Of a stretch of DNA of 64,000 bases, positions 33,741-44,300 are shown in pieces. The DNA lies in contig NZ_AP024897.1 of assembly GCF_024529975.1 (NCBI RefSeq), positions 3,782,001 through 3,846,000 of the forward strand, given 5' to 3'. The translations under genes and the position numbers were made by a program. How positions within the stretch are numbered: position 1 is the stretch's first letter; each line of letters begins with the position of its first letter. The notes beneath the pieces were generated by a model. It searched no databases. It was not told where the DNA came from and saw only the letters and a program-made list of their open reading frames with translations. This DNA is from Vibrio quintilis (GTDB taxonomy: Bacteria; Pseudomonadota; Gammaproteobacteria; Enterobacterales; Vibrionaceae).

Positions 33741-34658
33741 TTAACTCGCCAGAGTTTGAGCTACTACCACAGTAATAAACAATAAATTAGTGACAATTGA
33801 ACATTTCACAATAACCGGAAGCATCGGAGCAATCTGCACAGGTTGCTCAGCTTCCCAAACTGCAACTGCATGTCTGAAAACAAAAATCAGGCTCAGTAAA
33901 AACGGAAGTGCCATCCAGACCGGATCTGTGAGAATGAAAAGATAACTCCCAAAGGCAAGCACAGCACCCGCTAACAGAATAAAGTGGTATTTCTTCGCCA
34001 GAATGGGCCCCAGACGAACAGCAACCGTGCGCTTTCCACATTCCTGATCGTTTTCAATATCCCGCATGTTATTAATATTTAAGACAGCAACAGCAAGTAA
34101 ACCACAGGCGATCGAGGGCAGCAGCAGATGGGTTTCAAATCTCCCTGTATACAGAAAATAGGAGCCTGAAACACCTAACAGCCCAAAGAAGATAAATACG
34201 GATAAATCTCCCAGACCGACATAACCATAAGGTTTATTGCCCATCGTATAAGCAACCGCCGCAATCATTGACAAAATGCCAAGGCCGATAAATACAATAA
34301 TATTTTGCAAACTGTCGAGCGCAAATAAAATAAGCGCCAGTCCTGTTATCATCGTCAGTACAACATTAATGACAATAGCCACTTTCATATCTTTTAAAGA
34401 CACGGCACCGGACTGAATCGCCCGAACCGGACCGAGTCGCTTTTCATTATCCGTCCCTTTGACGGCATCACCATAATCATTTGCCAGATTCGATAATATT
34501 TGCAGTAAGACCGATGTCATCAGGGCTAATATTGTAATTGGCCAGGAGAAATGGTTTTCAGAATAAGCCAACGCACTTCCGGTAAAAATTGAAATTAAAC
34601 CAAGGGGCAAAGTTTTAGGTCTTGCAGCGTCGAGCCAAATCGAAATTGAGTTATGCAT
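33741..34658 (-). CDS. menA: 1,4-dihydroxy-2-naphthoate polyprenyltransferase
   Basis: Integral membrane enzyme adding the polyprenyl chain in menaquinone synthesis. 305 residues, eight to nine hydrophobic helices, with the Mg-binding NLANDYGDAVKGTDN motif near residue 60 and a second acidic motif INNMRDIENDQECGKRT. Start MHNSISIWLDAARPKTLPL at 34658. Menaquinone is the electron donor for the frdABCD enzyme in this window. Confidence 0.93.
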   Translation of the reverse strand: MHNSISIWLDAARPKTLPLGLISIFTGSALAYSENHFSWPITILALMTSVLLQILSNLANDYGDAVKGTDNEKRLGPVRAIQSGAVSLKDMKVAIVINVVLTMITGLALILFALDSLQNIIVFIGLGILSMIAAVAYTMGNKPYGYVGLGDLSVFIFFGLLGVSGSYFLYTGRFETHLLLPSIACGLLAVAVLNINNMRDIENDQECGKRTVAVRLGPILAKKYHFILLAGAVLAFGSYLFILTDPVWMALPFLLSLIFVFRHAVAVWEAEQPVQIAPMLPVIVKCSIVTNLLFITVVVAQTLAS

Positions 34659-34710
34659 AATGACAGCCTGATGAATATACACAGTCGCAAGTATACGCTG
34701 AAATAAACGT

Positions 34711-34743
34711 GAAAAAAAAGCCTGTGGCATTACCACAGACTTT
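34711..34743 (-). terminator. Rho-independent terminator after hslVU
   Basis: CTGTGG/CCACAG stem (34722-34727, 34733-34738) followed on the minus strand by GCTTTTTTTT. It separates hslU from menA. Confidence 0.85.
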
Positions 34744-34780
34744 TGTTCATAAAAATAATGAAATCTGGTTTATTCTTCCG

Positions 34781-36112
34781 TTACAGAATAAAGCGACTCA
34801 GATCTTCGTCGTCGATAAATTCATCCAGACAGGTTTTCACATAATTCTCATCAATCGTCACAGAGCTGCCGGGTTTGTCAGTCGCATCAAATGAAATTTC
34901 ATCCATCAAACGCTCCATTACCGTATGCAAACGACGCGCACCGATATTTTCTGTGCTCTCATTCACCTGCCATGCGGCTTCAGCAATCTGGTTAATACCA
35001 TCTTCTGTAAAGTCGACAGAGACATCTTCAGTTTTCATCAATGCAATATACTGCTCGGTTAAAGATGCTTTGGGTTCAGTAAGAATCCGTTTGAAGTCAT
35101 CACTCGACAGCGCTTCAAGCTCGACACGAATTGGCAAACGCCCCTGAAGTTCCGGAATCAAATCCGAAGGTTTGGCAACCTGGAAAGCACCGGATGCAAT
35201 AAACAGAATATGATCGGTCCGAACCATCCCGTGCTTCGTGGACACAGTACTTCCTTCAATCAAAGGCAGTAAATCCCGCTGAACACCTTCTCTTGAAACA
35301 TCAGGCCCTGATGTTTCACCACGTTTACAAATTTTATCGATTTCATCAACAAAGACGATGCCATGGTTTTCCACATTGAAAATAGCCTGCTCCTTCAGCT
35401 CATCCTGATTCACAAGCTTCGCCGCTTCTTCTTCAGTCATGACTTTAAAAGCATCTTTTATTTTCAACTTACGTTTCTTCTTGGTATCTCCGGCAAGATT
35501 CTGGAACAATCCCTGAAGCTGGTTGGTCATTTCCTCCATGCCCGGAGGCGCCATAATTTCCACCCCCATTTGCGGCACAGCAACATTGATTTCGATCTCT
35601 TTATCATCCAGATTGCCTTCACGGAGTTTTTTGCGGAAAACCTGACGGGTATGGGAAGTATCTTCCGGCTTCTCGTCCTGCCCCCAAGACTCACGTGGTG
35701 CTGGCAGCAAAGCATCAAGAATACGCTCTTCCGCTAACTCCTCAGCCTGAAACTTCACTTTTTCCATCGCTTGCTGATGAGTCATTTTGATCGCAACGTC
35801 TGTCAGGTCGCGGATAATTGTTTCCACTTCCTTACCAACATAACCGACTTCAGTAAACTTGGTTGCTTCTACTTTGATAAACGGCGCATTTGCCAGTTTT
35901 GCCAGACGACGGGCAATTTCAGTTTTCCCCACACCCGTCGGGCCTATCATCAAAATATTTTTCGGCGTGACTTCCACACGTAAGCTTTCTTCCAGCTGCA
36001 TCCGGCGCCAGCGATTACGTAATGCGATAGCCACCGCACGCTTTGCTTTATCCTGACCAATGATATGGCGATTCAGTTCATGAACAATTTCGCGGGGAGT
36101 CATTTCAGACAT
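34781..36112 (-). CDS. hslU: HslU ATPase of the HslVU protease
   Basis: AAA+ unfoldase feeding substrates to HslV. 443 residues with Walker [12 protein letters not shown], Walker [10 protein letters not shown], the intermediate domain about 110-240, and a C-terminal EDLSRFIL tail that inserts into HslV. 44 bp downstream of hslV in one operon. Confidence 0.97.
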   Translation of the reverse strand: MSEMTPREIVHELNRHIIGQDKAKRAVAIALRNRWRRMQLEESLRVEVTPKNILMIGPTGVGKTEIARRLAKLANAPFIKVEATKFTEVGYVGKEVETIIRDLTDVAIKMTHQQAMEKVKFQAEELAEERILDALLPAPRESWGQDEKPEDTSHTRQVFRKKLREGNLDDKEIEINVAVPQMGVEIMAPPGMEEMTNQLQGLFQNLAGDTKKKRKLKIKDAFKVMTEEEAAKLVNQDELKEQAIFNVENHGIVFVDEIDKICKRGETSGPDVSREGVQRDLLPLIEGSTVSTKHGMVRTDHILFIASGAFQVAKPSDLIPELQGRLPIRVELEALSSDDFKRILTEPKASLTEQYIALMKTEDVSVDFTEDGINQIAEAAWQVNESTENIGARRLHTVMERLMDEISFDATDKPGSSVTIDENYVKTCLDEFIDDEDLSRFIL

Positions 36113-36156
36113 GATAGTTTCCTTTGTTCTGTATAGCGGGCATTACCGGGTCGGAA

Positions 36157-36690
36157 TTATGATTGAGGAATTTCAAGCTCTTCAATCGTTTGGAAATCGT
36201 TAGTAAACACACAGATATCACCAGCAATTCTCAGTGATTTCTCCGCAATTTCTCTGGCATCCAGTTCTGTATTCTCAAGTAATGCAATGGCCGCAGCCTG
36301 AGCATAATTACCCCCGGAACCAATCGCGATCAGATCGTTTTCCGGCTGAACAACATCACCATTACCGGTAATAATCAAAGAGGCCGTTTCGTCTGCAACT
36401 GCCAGAATCGCTTCAAGCCGCCGTAGTGCACGATCGCTTCGCCAGTCTTTGGCCAGTTCAACCGCAGCCTTGGTCAGGTGGCCCTGATGCATTTGAAGCT
36501 TACTTTCGAAGCGTTCAAACAAAGTAAATGCATCTGCAGTACCACCAGCAAAACCAGCCAGAACTTTCTCGTTGTATAAACGACGAACCTTACGTGCATT
36601 GCCCTTCATCACAGTGTTTCCCAGAGACACCTGGCCATCTCCGGCAATAACAACTTTATTTTGACGACGGACCGATACGATAGTAGTCAC
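36157..36690 (-). CDS. hslV: HslV peptidase
   Basis: Threonine peptidase of the proteasome-like HslVU complex. The catalytic Thr is exposed after removal of Met (MTTIVSVRR), and [21 protein letters not shown] follows. 177 residues. First gene of hslVU. Confidence 0.97.
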   Translation of the reverse strand: MTTIVSVRRQNKVVIAGDGQVSLGNTVMKGNARKVRRLYNEKVLAGFAGGTADAFTLFERFESKLQMHQGHLTKAAVELAKDWRSDRALRRLEAILAVADETASLIITGNGDVVQPENDLIAIGSGGNYAQAAAIALLENTELDAREIAEKSLRIAGDICVFTNDFQTIEELEIPQS

Positions 36691-36729
36691 GGTAAGACCT
36701 CTTTATTTTTCATAATGCGTTAGGAATCT

Positions 36730-36757
36730 ATATGTGGTTACTTTTTCTGAATTCAAG
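36730..36757 (-). promoter_or_regulatory. Heat-shock (sigma-32 type) promoter of hslVU
   Basis: On the minus strand CTTGAAT (36751-36757) and CCACATAT (36730-36737) are separated by 13 bp, one mismatch each from the sigma-32 boxes CTTGAAA and CCCCATNT. The start codon of hslV is 40 bp downstream. Confidence 0.75.
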
Positions 36758-36803
36758 AGAAAGAAAGCACATAATTCCACTCGCTCTGTAAAAATAAAGT
36801 CAA

Positions 36804-37379
36804 TTACTGGCGTTCTTTCCAGATAGCACACGGTTCAATTTTAGCACGCTGCAGTTTATGTTTATCCCGCTCAGCATCCCGTCTGAATTTATAAGGCCCT
36901 AAAACAACCCGATACCAGTTACTATTCTCTTTTTTACGGACCTTACTGTTCAGCCCCTGAAATGCAATGTCCAGCTTACGTTTTTCCGCCTGATGGAGTG
37001 TTTTGTAAGCACCACACTGCATGATATAAGGAATTTCAGACACTTTGAGTTCTTTCGGTGTGACCTCAATTTCCCGCTTGGGCAGCGTCTCAACATAATC
37101 CCACTTTTCCGTTGGTGGTGGTGGCAACTGACCTGATTTGGCTGGTTTAGGTTTTGGTTGACTGACCGGTTTAGGCTTGGCTGCCGGTGCATGCTGTTCT
37201 TTAACTGGCGGTTCAGGCTGTACACTCAGTTTGTACAAACCATAGCCAAAGGCTGAGACCAGAATAACCGCCGAAATAACAGGACGTGCAGAACGACGTC
37301 TTTGAGGCGCTTTGGTTTTCTTGGATGGCGCTTTTTTCCGGGGCGAACTTCCCCGTCTTACATAATCTTTATTAGCCAC
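36804..37379 (-). CDS. ftsN: Cell division protein FtsN
   Basis: Late divisome protein that activates septal peptidoglycan synthesis. 191 residues: basic cytoplasmic N-terminus (residues 1-31), one transmembrane helix (about 33-49), a Pro/Lys-rich periplasmic linker (55-100), and a C-terminal SPOR domain (about 115-189, MQCGAYKTLHQAEKRK ... WYRVVLGPYKFRRDAERDK) that binds denuded septal glycan. Much shorter than E. coli FtsN, as is usual in Vibrio. Between cytR and hslV, the conserved order. Confidence 0.92.
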   Translation of the reverse strand: MANKDYVRRGSSPRKKAPSKKTKAPQRRRSARPVISAVILVSAFGYGLYKLSVQPEPPVKEQHAPAAKPKPVSQPKPKPAKSGQLPPPPTEKWDYVETLPKREIEVTPKELKVSEIPYIMQCGAYKTLHQAEKRKLDIAFQGLNSKVRKKENSNWYRVVLGPYKFRRDAERDKHKLQRAKIEPCAIWKERQ

Positions 37380-37484
37380 TGATATTTTGCGTTTCCCGTC
37401 AACAATTAGGGTATGTTATAGGAAGACTGACAGGAAGCACAATAGTAACCATTCAGGACTTCCTGCCAATATACAATGACGAGC

Positions 37485-38495
37485 TTATACCTTTTTCTTA
37501 GGTGAGGAAACACTATCCCTGACGATCAGTTTAGTCTCCAGTAAACGGGAACCAGCCCGAACATCCTGCCCACGCAAGACTTCAAGCATCAGTAACATCG
37601 CCTGACGTCCGATTTCATATTTGGGCTGTGCAACTGTCGTCAGCGGCGGATCGCAATACTGGGCAAAATTAATGTCATCAAAGCCAACAATAGATAAATC
37701 CTGTGGTACCCGGAAACCTGATCGCTTCGCTTCCTGAATGGCCCCGATTGCCATCATGTCGTTATGACAGAATACAGCTGTTGGCGGATCGGTCAGTTTT
37801 AAGCAGCGGCGAATGGCTTTAGCTCCGGATTCAAAACTAAAATCACCGGAGAAATGAAATTCAGGATTCATCTGTATGCCGGCACGACGTAATGCCTGCA
37901 TAAATCCCTGATGACGGAACTGACATAATGCTGCAGACTCAGGGCCCGTAATTTCAGCAATCTGAGTGTGTCCCATTTGGGTCAGATAATTCACAATTTC
38001 AAACGCAGAGGTCAGGTTATCAATGTGTACTGTCGGCAATTCAAGTTCCGGGGCATATTCACAGGCCATCACCATCGGCGGTAGATTCTTTTGCTCAGAT
38101 TTACTGGCATCAAAGGGTAAATCGGTTCCCAGCAACAGCATCCCGTCAGCCTGCTTTGTAAATACAAGATTAACAAATGAACTTTCTCTTTTCTGCTGCT
38201 GGCCACTATCACCAAGCAACACTAAATAACCATGCTCGGCAGCCGCATCTTCAATACCACGAATAATTTCAGAAAAATATGGATCGCAAATATCAGGAAC
38301 AATAACAACGATAATCTTGGATTCATTACGTCGCAGGTTTCTCGCCAGAGAGTTTGGAGAATAACCCGATTCAAGCACTGCATCTTCCACCCGTTTTCTG
38401 GTGGTTGGCGATACTTTCTCCGGATTCATAAGGGCTCTGGAGACGGTTGCAGTCGAGACGCCCGCTAATTGAGCAACATCCTTCATTGTCGCCAT
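37485..38495 (-). CDS. cytR: LacI-family repressor CytR
   Basis: Cytidine-responsive repressor of nucleoside uptake and catabolism; in V. cholerae it also affects biofilm and competence genes. N-terminal LacI helix-turn-helix (TMKDVAQLAGVSTATVSRALMNPEKVS) and a periplasmic-binding-protein-like effector domain. 336 residues. Position between priA and ftsN supports the name. Confidence 0.93.
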   Translation of the reverse strand: MATMKDVAQLAGVSTATVSRALMNPEKVSPTTRKRVEDAVLESGYSPNSLARNLRRNESKIIVVIVPDICDPYFSEIIRGIEDAAAEHGYLVLLGDSGQQQKRESSFVNLVFTKQADGMLLLGTDLPFDASKSEQKNLPPMVMACEYAPELELPTVHIDNLTSAFEIVNYLTQMGHTQIAEITGPESAALCQFRHQGFMQALRRAGIQMNPEFHFSGDFSFESGAKAIRRCLKLTDPPTAVFCHNDMMAIGAIQEAKRSGFRVPQDLSIVGFDDINFAQYCDPPLTTVAQPKYEIGRQAMLLMLEVLRGQDVRAGSRLLETKLIVRDSVSSPKKKV

Positions 38496-38772
38496 ATATT
38501 TCTGTCCTCACTCTCAATAGTTTGAAAAAACACCGGACCAGATAACCCTTCTGACTCCCCCCGGCATATAAAGATCGCGCATATCTCTTTAGTGTAAGCA
38601 TTTCTGGCGATAAAGTTACGGTCTGTTTAACAAAATTTACATAATAAATGAGACATAGATCACGATAAATATCAAATAATTATCAGCACAAAAAAACATC
38701 ATCCACTGACAGAATCAGGATCTGCAACGGAAAAAATGTTTCAGTATGTGAACAAATAATAACCAGAACCAG

Positions 38773-40974
38773 TTAAGAGAGGTCATGGGGTTCGACGTCC
38801 AGAGACCACCGGACCCGCTTCGTCAGAGGTAACAACTGAATTGCCGGGCGGGCGCTGACCAGCAATTGCTGCATGGTTGTCCTTCTTGATACCTGTAATA
38901 ATAACTGCCAGCGATATTTTCCGGCACGTTTTGCCAGCGGTGCAGGCGAAGGGCCGATCACAGAACAGTAAGCATCAAAAACAGGATTGGCTTCCAGTGT
39001 ATGACGAACCTGCCGGAGAAATTCTTCAGCCTGACGGGCATCATTCGACTCCGCTTTAAACAAGGTCAGATAATTAAAAGGCGGCAAAGAGCAAAGTCTG
39101 CGTTCCTCCAGTGCCATCATGGCAAAGTGCCGGTAATCTTTCTCAAGCAATACCTGCAACAAATTGTGTTCAGGATGATGCGTCTGTAAAACGACTTCTC
39201 CTGGCTTACTGGCTCTTCCGGCTCTTCCGGCCACCTGCGTAAATAACTGTGCAAGACGCTCAGCAGCCCGGAAATCATTACTGAATAAAGCACTGTCCAC
39301 ATCCAATAAAGCAACCAGCGTCACATCAGGAAAATGATGCCCTTTCGCTAACATCTGAGTCCCGATCAGAATGTGGTATTCCCCTTTTCTGACAGACTCA
39401 AGTGCACTTTCCAGTGTTCCTTTTCTCCGGGTACTGTCCCGATCAATTCTGATTGTTTTGTATTCAGGAAACAGTTGCCCCAGGTGGTGTTCAAGCTGTT
39501 CTGTGCCAACGCCGGATGTCACCATTCTCTGAGAACCACAGTTCTGGCACTGATTCACCACCGGCCTGATGGAGCCGCAATGATGGCAACGAAGATCCTG
39601 TGTCAGTTGGTGATAGGTATAATGCATGTCACACCGCTGACAAGCAGCCGTCCAGCCACAGTCATGGCACATCAGTACCGGCGCATAACCTCGCCGGTTT
39701 AAAAACAGTAAGACCTGATTTCCGGCCTGTAAATGTTTTCTCATCTCAGCCATTAACGGCGCTGACAATCCCCCTTCCAGATGCAACCCTTTAATATCCA
39801 GCACCCGGTTACGGGCAGGGACCGCCGTGCCGGCGCGGCTGGTCAGCCTCAGATGATGATATTTTCCACTCAAGGCATTTTGCAACGTTTCCAGTGCCGG
39901 TGTCGCAGAGCCTAATATCACGGGTATACCTTCGAGGCTGGCCCGCATCACTGCGACATCACGGGCGTGGTAACGCAGGCTGTCCTGCTGCTTATAAGAT
40001 GCATCGTGTTCTTCATCAACAATGATGATTCCAAGGTGCTGGAAGGGAGTAAACAAAGCAGAACGGGTTCCAATCACGACACCCGCATGACCATCTCTGG
40101 CTGAGAGCCATGCCTGTAGCCGCTCTGTATCATTCAACCCGGAGTGCATGACAACCACCGGCACCTGAAAACGGGAGCGAAACCGCTCAATCGTCTGGGA
40201 AGTCAGGCCGATTTCCGGCACCAGCACCAAAGCCTGTTGTTTGCGGGCCAAAACCGGCGCAATCATATTCAGATAAACTTCTGTTTTACCGGAACCCGTC
40301 ACACCTTCGAGTAAATAGCAGCCAAACCCAGACTCACTATTCACTGTCGCTACTGCAACCGCCTGCTCTTCGTTGAGTCTGGGTTTTTCACTTTCGTTTT
40401 CCAGGTATTCAGGCCATGGCATACGAGACGTTTTCTTTTCACAAACCGTCACCCAACCTTTCTTTTGCAGATCCCGCAGCACCTGGCTGCTCATGTCTTC
40501 CGCCAGCAATTCTTCCCGGCTTGCCGGTCTGCCTGACAAAAAGTTCAGCACTTTCGCCTGACGCACAGCCCTGCCAAGCCCCAGCATCAGTTGCTCACGC
40601 CCGGCATCCGTGACCGACCACTCCTGCAACACCGGAAATTCAGCGGCTTTACCTTTTCTTAATGCTACCGGTAAGGCATTTGATAGTGTTTCACCCAATG
40701 GATATTGATAATATTGACTACACCATTTGAGCAGTTGATAAAGCTGAAATGGCCAGACCGGATCATCATCCAAAACCTGATGAATTGGTTTTAACTTTGT
40801 CAGTGCCATCTCAGACGTACTGACAAGTTCTGTCACAAGACCAATCAGTGTCTGACGCCCGAACGGTACCGACACTCTTCCGCCAATCACCGGAAAACAA
40901 TCCTTTGGGATCAGGTAGTCAAAATACTTATCGAGTGGCACAGGAAGCGCTACGCGGGCAATCGATGGATGCAT
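38773..40974 (-). CDS. priA: Primosomal protein N' (PriA helicase)
   Basis: 3'-to-5' DNA helicase that restarts collapsed replication forks. 733 residues: N-terminal DNA-binding domain, Walker A LEGVTGSGKTEVYL at about 228, DEEH box IIVDEEHDASYKQQD, and a zinc-binding insertion of eight Cys (CHDCGWTAACQRC ... CHHCG ... CQNCG). Diverges from rpmE. Confidence 0.97.
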   Translation of the reverse strand: MHPSIARVALPVPLDKYFDYLIPKDCFPVIGGRVSVPFGRQTLIGLVTELVSTSEMALTKLKPIHQVLDDDPVWPFQLYQLLKWCSQYYQYPLGETLSNALPVALRKGKAAEFPVLQEWSVTDAGREQLMLGLGRAVRQAKVLNFLSGRPASREELLAEDMSSQVLRDLQKKGWVTVCEKKTSRMPWPEYLENESEKPRLNEEQAVAVATVNSESGFGCYLLEGVTGSGKTEVYLNMIAPVLARKQQALVLVPEIGLTSQTIERFRSRFQVPVVVMHSGLNDTERLQAWLSARDGHAGVVIGTRSALFTPFQHLGIIIVDEEHDASYKQQDSLRYHARDVAVMRASLEGIPVILGSATPALETLQNALSGKYHHLRLTSRAGTAVPARNRVLDIKGLHLEGGLSAPLMAEMRKHLQAGNQVLLFLNRRGYAPVLMCHDCGWTAACQRCDMHYTYHQLTQDLRCHHCGSIRPVVNQCQNCGSQRMVTSGVGTEQLEHHLGQLFPEYKTIRIDRDSTRRKGTLESALESVRKGEYHILIGTQMLAKGHHFPDVTLVALLDVDSALFSNDFRAAERLAQLFTQVAGRAGRASKPGEVVLQTHHPEHNLLQVLLEKDYRHFAMMALEERRLCSLPPFNYLTLFKAESNDARQAEEFLRQVRHTLEANPVFDAYCSVIGPSPAPLAKRAGKYRWQLLLQVSRRTTMQQLLVSARPAIQLLPLTKRVRWSLDVEPHDLS

Positions 40975-41268
40975 ACAACAAAAAATCGGGTGAAATCATT
41001 CATGGTCACAGTCTAATCGAAGCGTCCCTGAAATACGACTCCATCACCACACAAGACAGAATCGGATAAAAAGTATCATTTCCCGTCATGATGAGAGTCT
41101 ATGGTGAAAATAACAGCAAAAGTTATTGATCCTGACAGCCGGATTCTTTAATATATCGCGCCTTAGAGATCGGGTCGGTCTGACCGGCCTGATAATGATA
41201 TTATTAACAATACGTGTGGTGTCCGGCAAAGCACCGGTATAGCGACACGGCCTGACAGAGGTTATCCC

Positions 41269-41487
41269 ATGAAAACTGGTATCCACCCAGAATATAAAGA
41301 CGTAAACGCAACTTGTTCTTGCGGCAACTCATTTGTATTTAAATCATCAATGAGCAAGGATTCACTTCACCTTGACGTATGTGACAAATGCCACCCATTC
41401 TATACTGGTAAGCAACGTATCGTTGATACAGGCGGCCGTGTAGATCGCTTCAACAAGCGTTTCGGCAGCTTATCAAGCAAGAAGTAA
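41269..41487 (+). CDS. rpmE: 50S ribosomal protein L31 (zinc form)
   Basis: 72 residues with the four zinc ligands as CSCG and CDKC, marking the C+ paralogue. Divergent from priA and followed by its own terminator. The 294-bp upstream gap would contain promoters for both genes; I did not recognise a specific operator in it. Confidence 0.97.
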   Translation: MKTGIHPEYKDVNATCSCGNSFVFKSSMSKDSLHLDVCDKCHPFYTGKQRIVDTGGRVDRFNKRFGSLSSKK

Positions 41488-41514
41488 TCCGTTTACGATC
41501 AAACGAATTTCTGA

Positions 41515-41540
41515 AGGACGCGCAAGCGTCCTTTTATTTT
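41515..41540 (+). terminator. Rho-independent terminator after rpmE
   Basis: GGACGC/GCGTCC stem with GCAA loop and a following T-rich run. Confidence 0.88.
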
Positions 41541-41805
41541 GCTGACGATTCGCTTTACCGGCAATGTGCTGTAATTCCCCCCGCATCTCCAGAAACCGTT
41601 CAGAATTGCAACAAAATTTACTTACGAAAGTATCACAACCCTATCCAGCCTCCCAGACATCGATTACACTAGCTCATCTGTTCATATAAGTAGATATACG
41701 CTACTGATGTATTCCTGAGTAATACCAAGACATATCATCAAATGAACATGTCATCATGAGGTGATGACTGGTATTGGTATAAAATAACAATGAGACTCAA
41801 CACTT
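41541..41805. repeat. rpmE-malic enzyme gap with a palindromic structure
   Basis: No gene. Near the 3' end, TAATACCA (about 41720) and TGGTATTGGTA (about 41770) enclose GTCATCA/TGATGAC, making a roughly 60-nt imperfect palindrome immediately before the malic enzyme start. A similar ATAATACCAATTT motif occurs at about 30089. It may be a dispersed small repeat or an mRNA leader structure; I cannot decide between them. Confidence 0.35.
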
Positions 41806-43083
41806 ATGTCTGAAGACAACAGTCAAAATTTAACCCCGGAAGAAATCCTTCGCCAGAAAGCCCTGGCATATCACGCTACACCAACCGCCGGCAAAATTGA
41901 AATTGCTCTGACAAAACCAGCAGATTCCGCCGAAGATCTGGCACTGGCATATAGTCCGGGTGTCGCCGAGCCTGTACGTGAAATCGCACAAAATATCGAT
42001 AACATTTACAAATATACCGCGAAAGGAAATACCGTTGCCGTCATTTCAAACGGTACAGCAATCTTAGGCTTAGGTAACCTGGGGCCAATGGCATCCAAAC
42101 CCGTGATGGAAGGTAAGGCTTTATTGTTCAAGCGTTTTGCCGGTCTTGATTCGATTGACATTGAAGTAAAACACCGGACGATCGACGAGTTTGTCGATAC
42201 CGTCGCAAATATTGCTGACACATTTGGTGGCATTAACCTGGAAGATATCAAAGCACCTGATTGCTTTGAAATTGAAAGACGTCTGATTGAGAAATGTGAT
42301 ATCCCGGTATTCCATGATGATCAACATGGTACAGCAATTGTGACCGCTGCCGGTATGCTCAACGCCATTGAGCTGCAGGGAAAAGATCTGAAGGAATGTA
42401 CCATTGTCTGTCTCGGTGCCGGAGCTGCTGCCGTTGCCTGTATGGAGCTGTTAATCAAATGCGGTGCCATGCGTGAAAAAATCTACATGCTTGACCGCAA
42501 AGGTGTGATTCATACCCGCCGTGACGATTTGAATGAATACAAGCAGCTCTTTGCCAGTAACACGGATAAAAGAACACTGGAAGATGCTATTCAAGGCGCC
42601 GATCTGTTCCTTGGCGTCTCCGGACCAAACCTGCTGCCACCGGAAGCGCTGAAGCTGATGGCGGATAAGCCGGTTGTGTTTGCCTGCTCAAATCCGGATC
42701 CGGAAATTAAACCGGAAACCGCCCAGCAGGCCCGTCAGGATCTGATTATGGGGACCGGCCGTTCCGATTATCCGAACCAGGTTAATAATGTGCTGTGTTT
42801 TCCATTTATTTTCCGTGGTGCTCTGGATGTCCGGGCCAGTGAAATTAATGATGAAATGAAAATTGCAGCGATTGAAGCGATTCGTCAGCTGGCAAAAGAA
42901 CCTGTTCCGGCAGAAGTTCTGAAAGCTGCGGGGGCAAACAGCCTCGCTTTCGGTTCTGAGTATATTATTCCAAAACCAATGGACCCGCGCCTGTTACCAC
43001 GCGTCGCAAAAGCCGTTGCACAAGCCGCGGTCGATTCGGGTGTCGCCCGTATTGCTATGCCGGAAAACTACATGGAAGACTAA
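41806..43083 (+). CDS. Malic enzyme, NAD(P)-dependent, short type
   Basis: Oxidative decarboxylation of malate to pyruvate. 425 residues: the N-terminal malic domain contains SPGVAEPVREIA, the metal/substrate segment NLEDIKAPDCFEIERRL and FHDDQHGTAIV; the C-terminal NAD-binding domain has VCLGAGAAAVACMELL. It lacks the phosphotransacetylase-like extension of long MaeB proteins. Cofactor preference is not clear. In related genomes I expect metJ to follow; here the accessory block lies between. Confidence 0.92.
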   Translation: MSEDNSQNLTPEEILRQKALAYHATPTAGKIEIALTKPADSAEDLALAYSPGVAEPVREIAQNIDNIYKYTAKGNTVAVISNGTAILGLGNLGPMASKPVMEGKALLFKRFAGLDSIDIEVKHRTIDEFVDTVANIADTFGGINLEDIKAPDCFEIERRLIEKCDIPVFHDDQHGTAIVTAAGMLNAIELQGKDLKECTIVCLGAGAAAVACMELLIKCGAMREKIYMLDRKGVIHTRRDDLNEYKQLFASNTDKRTLEDAIQGADLFLGVSGPNLLPPEALKLMADKPVVFACSNPDPEIKPETAQQARQDLIMGTGRSDYPNQVNNVLCFPFIFRGALDVRASEINDEMKIAAIEAIRQLAKEPVPAEVLKAAGANSLAFGSEYIIPKPMDPRLLPRVAKAVAQAAVDSGVARIAMPENYMED

Positions 43084-43191
43084 TTCCAGGCCACAGGCAA
43101 ACACAACAAACCAAAACCGGATGCTTCAGTCATCCGGTTTTTTTATTGAAATGAACCATCGTTTAAGGGCCACAATTCACGTCTGGCTGAC

Positions 43192-43836
43192 TTAAAACTG
43201 CTTTTCAGCCCGCTGATAACCCGGCAACGCTTTGACTTCCTGCATATAACGCTGAATATGCGAAAAAGCAGAAATGTCCGTCTGTATCTCAGCAAGTTGA
43301 AGAGCAAGGAACATCTGGAAATCAGCGCCACTCATCTGCTCTCCGGCAAACCAGTGATTGCGGGCCAGAAAATCATCAATTAACTGAAGTTGTGGTTTCA
43401 GGCGCGGCAAAATAAAATTCTGACATAAAGCATCGATAAATTTCCCAATCACAGGCCGGATAAAAAATGGCACCCGTTTACGTGATTTACTCAGTATCAG
43501 TTGCATCACCAGCAAAGGCATCAGAGAACCTTCAGCAAAATGCATCCAGTAACGATAATCCAGCAATGCCTGCCCGGAAACCGGTCTGAAACGCTGCTCC
43601 GGATCATAGTGATCGAGTATATATTCAATGATTGCGCCTGATTCAGCCACGGTCACTTCCCCGTCCGTAATCACCGGAGAAACACCCAAAGGATAAACCT
43701 TTTTTAACGTATCGGGCGCACCGGAAGTTTTTGGATCCCGCTGATAAAAAACAACCTGATATTCAGCGCCTGATTCTTCCAACAACCAAACAATACGATT
43801 TGAGCGTGACTTTTCCAGATGATGAACATAAATCAT
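43192..43836 (-). CDS. Glutathione S-transferase family protein
   Basis: 214 residues: N-terminal thioredoxin-like domain (IYVHHLEKSRSNRIVWLLEESG, and VSPVITDGEVTVAESGAIIEYIL with the glutathione-contacting ES pair) and an all-helical C-terminal domain (GADFQMFLALQLAE). The Ser in SRSNR is the likely catalytic residue. Substrate unknown. Start ATG 43836 follows AAGGAAA; a longer frame to 43902 is unlikely. Confidence 0.88.
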   Translation of the reverse strand: MIYVHHLEKSRSNRIVWLLEESGAEYQVVFYQRDPKTSGAPDTLKKVYPLGVSPVITDGEVTVAESGAIIEYILDHYDPEQRFRPVSGQALLDYRYWMHFAEGSLMPLLVMQLILSKSRKRVPFFIRPVIGKFIDALCQNFILPRLKPQLQLIDDFLARNHWFAGEQMSGADFQMFLALQLAEIQTDISAFSHIQRYMQEVKALPGYQRAEKQF

Positions 43837-44300
43837 GAAATATTTCCTTCTGTGTCGGGCTGATAATAAAGTCACCTTACCGGGTAAGACTTTGCGACTC
43901 AATGAAATAATTTAATCAACAACGCTCATAACAGCATATCCGAAAAATATATGGGACTAATTTCACAATATATACATGATCACTGGATGCATATTCATTT
44001 TTGCTTTTTAATCTCTACCTCGCGTGTTGTTCACTCCATCAGGGATTTGCCCCGAAGTGAACACGATGCAATCTCCGCAGAACAACACGCGTTTTATCAA
44101 TCAACCGGACAACCGGAATGACAACAATAAATGAATATCACTGACGATCCGGAAAACCGGATCATCAGTCATTATTCACTCCGGCTTCAGAAACCACCCA
44201 TGGTGATAATGCGAAACCTCCCCCGCCAGCGCAACTGGCCGGCAAACAACGGTTGCTCCGGAGAACAAAATAAAAACATAACAACGTACAGGTACAAACA
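43837..44300. promoter_or_regulatory. GST-GH3 gap with long and competing inverted repeats
   Basis: 464 bp with no convincing gene. CGCGTGTTGTTC (44021-44032) pairs perfectly with GAACAACACGCG (44080-44091). Inside, GTTCACT (44029-44035) can instead pair with AGTGAAC (44056-44062), so the two stems compete for GTTC. TTTTATC follows the long stem. This could be a terminator/antiterminator leader of the glucosidase gene or a palindromic operator. Confidence 0.4.
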
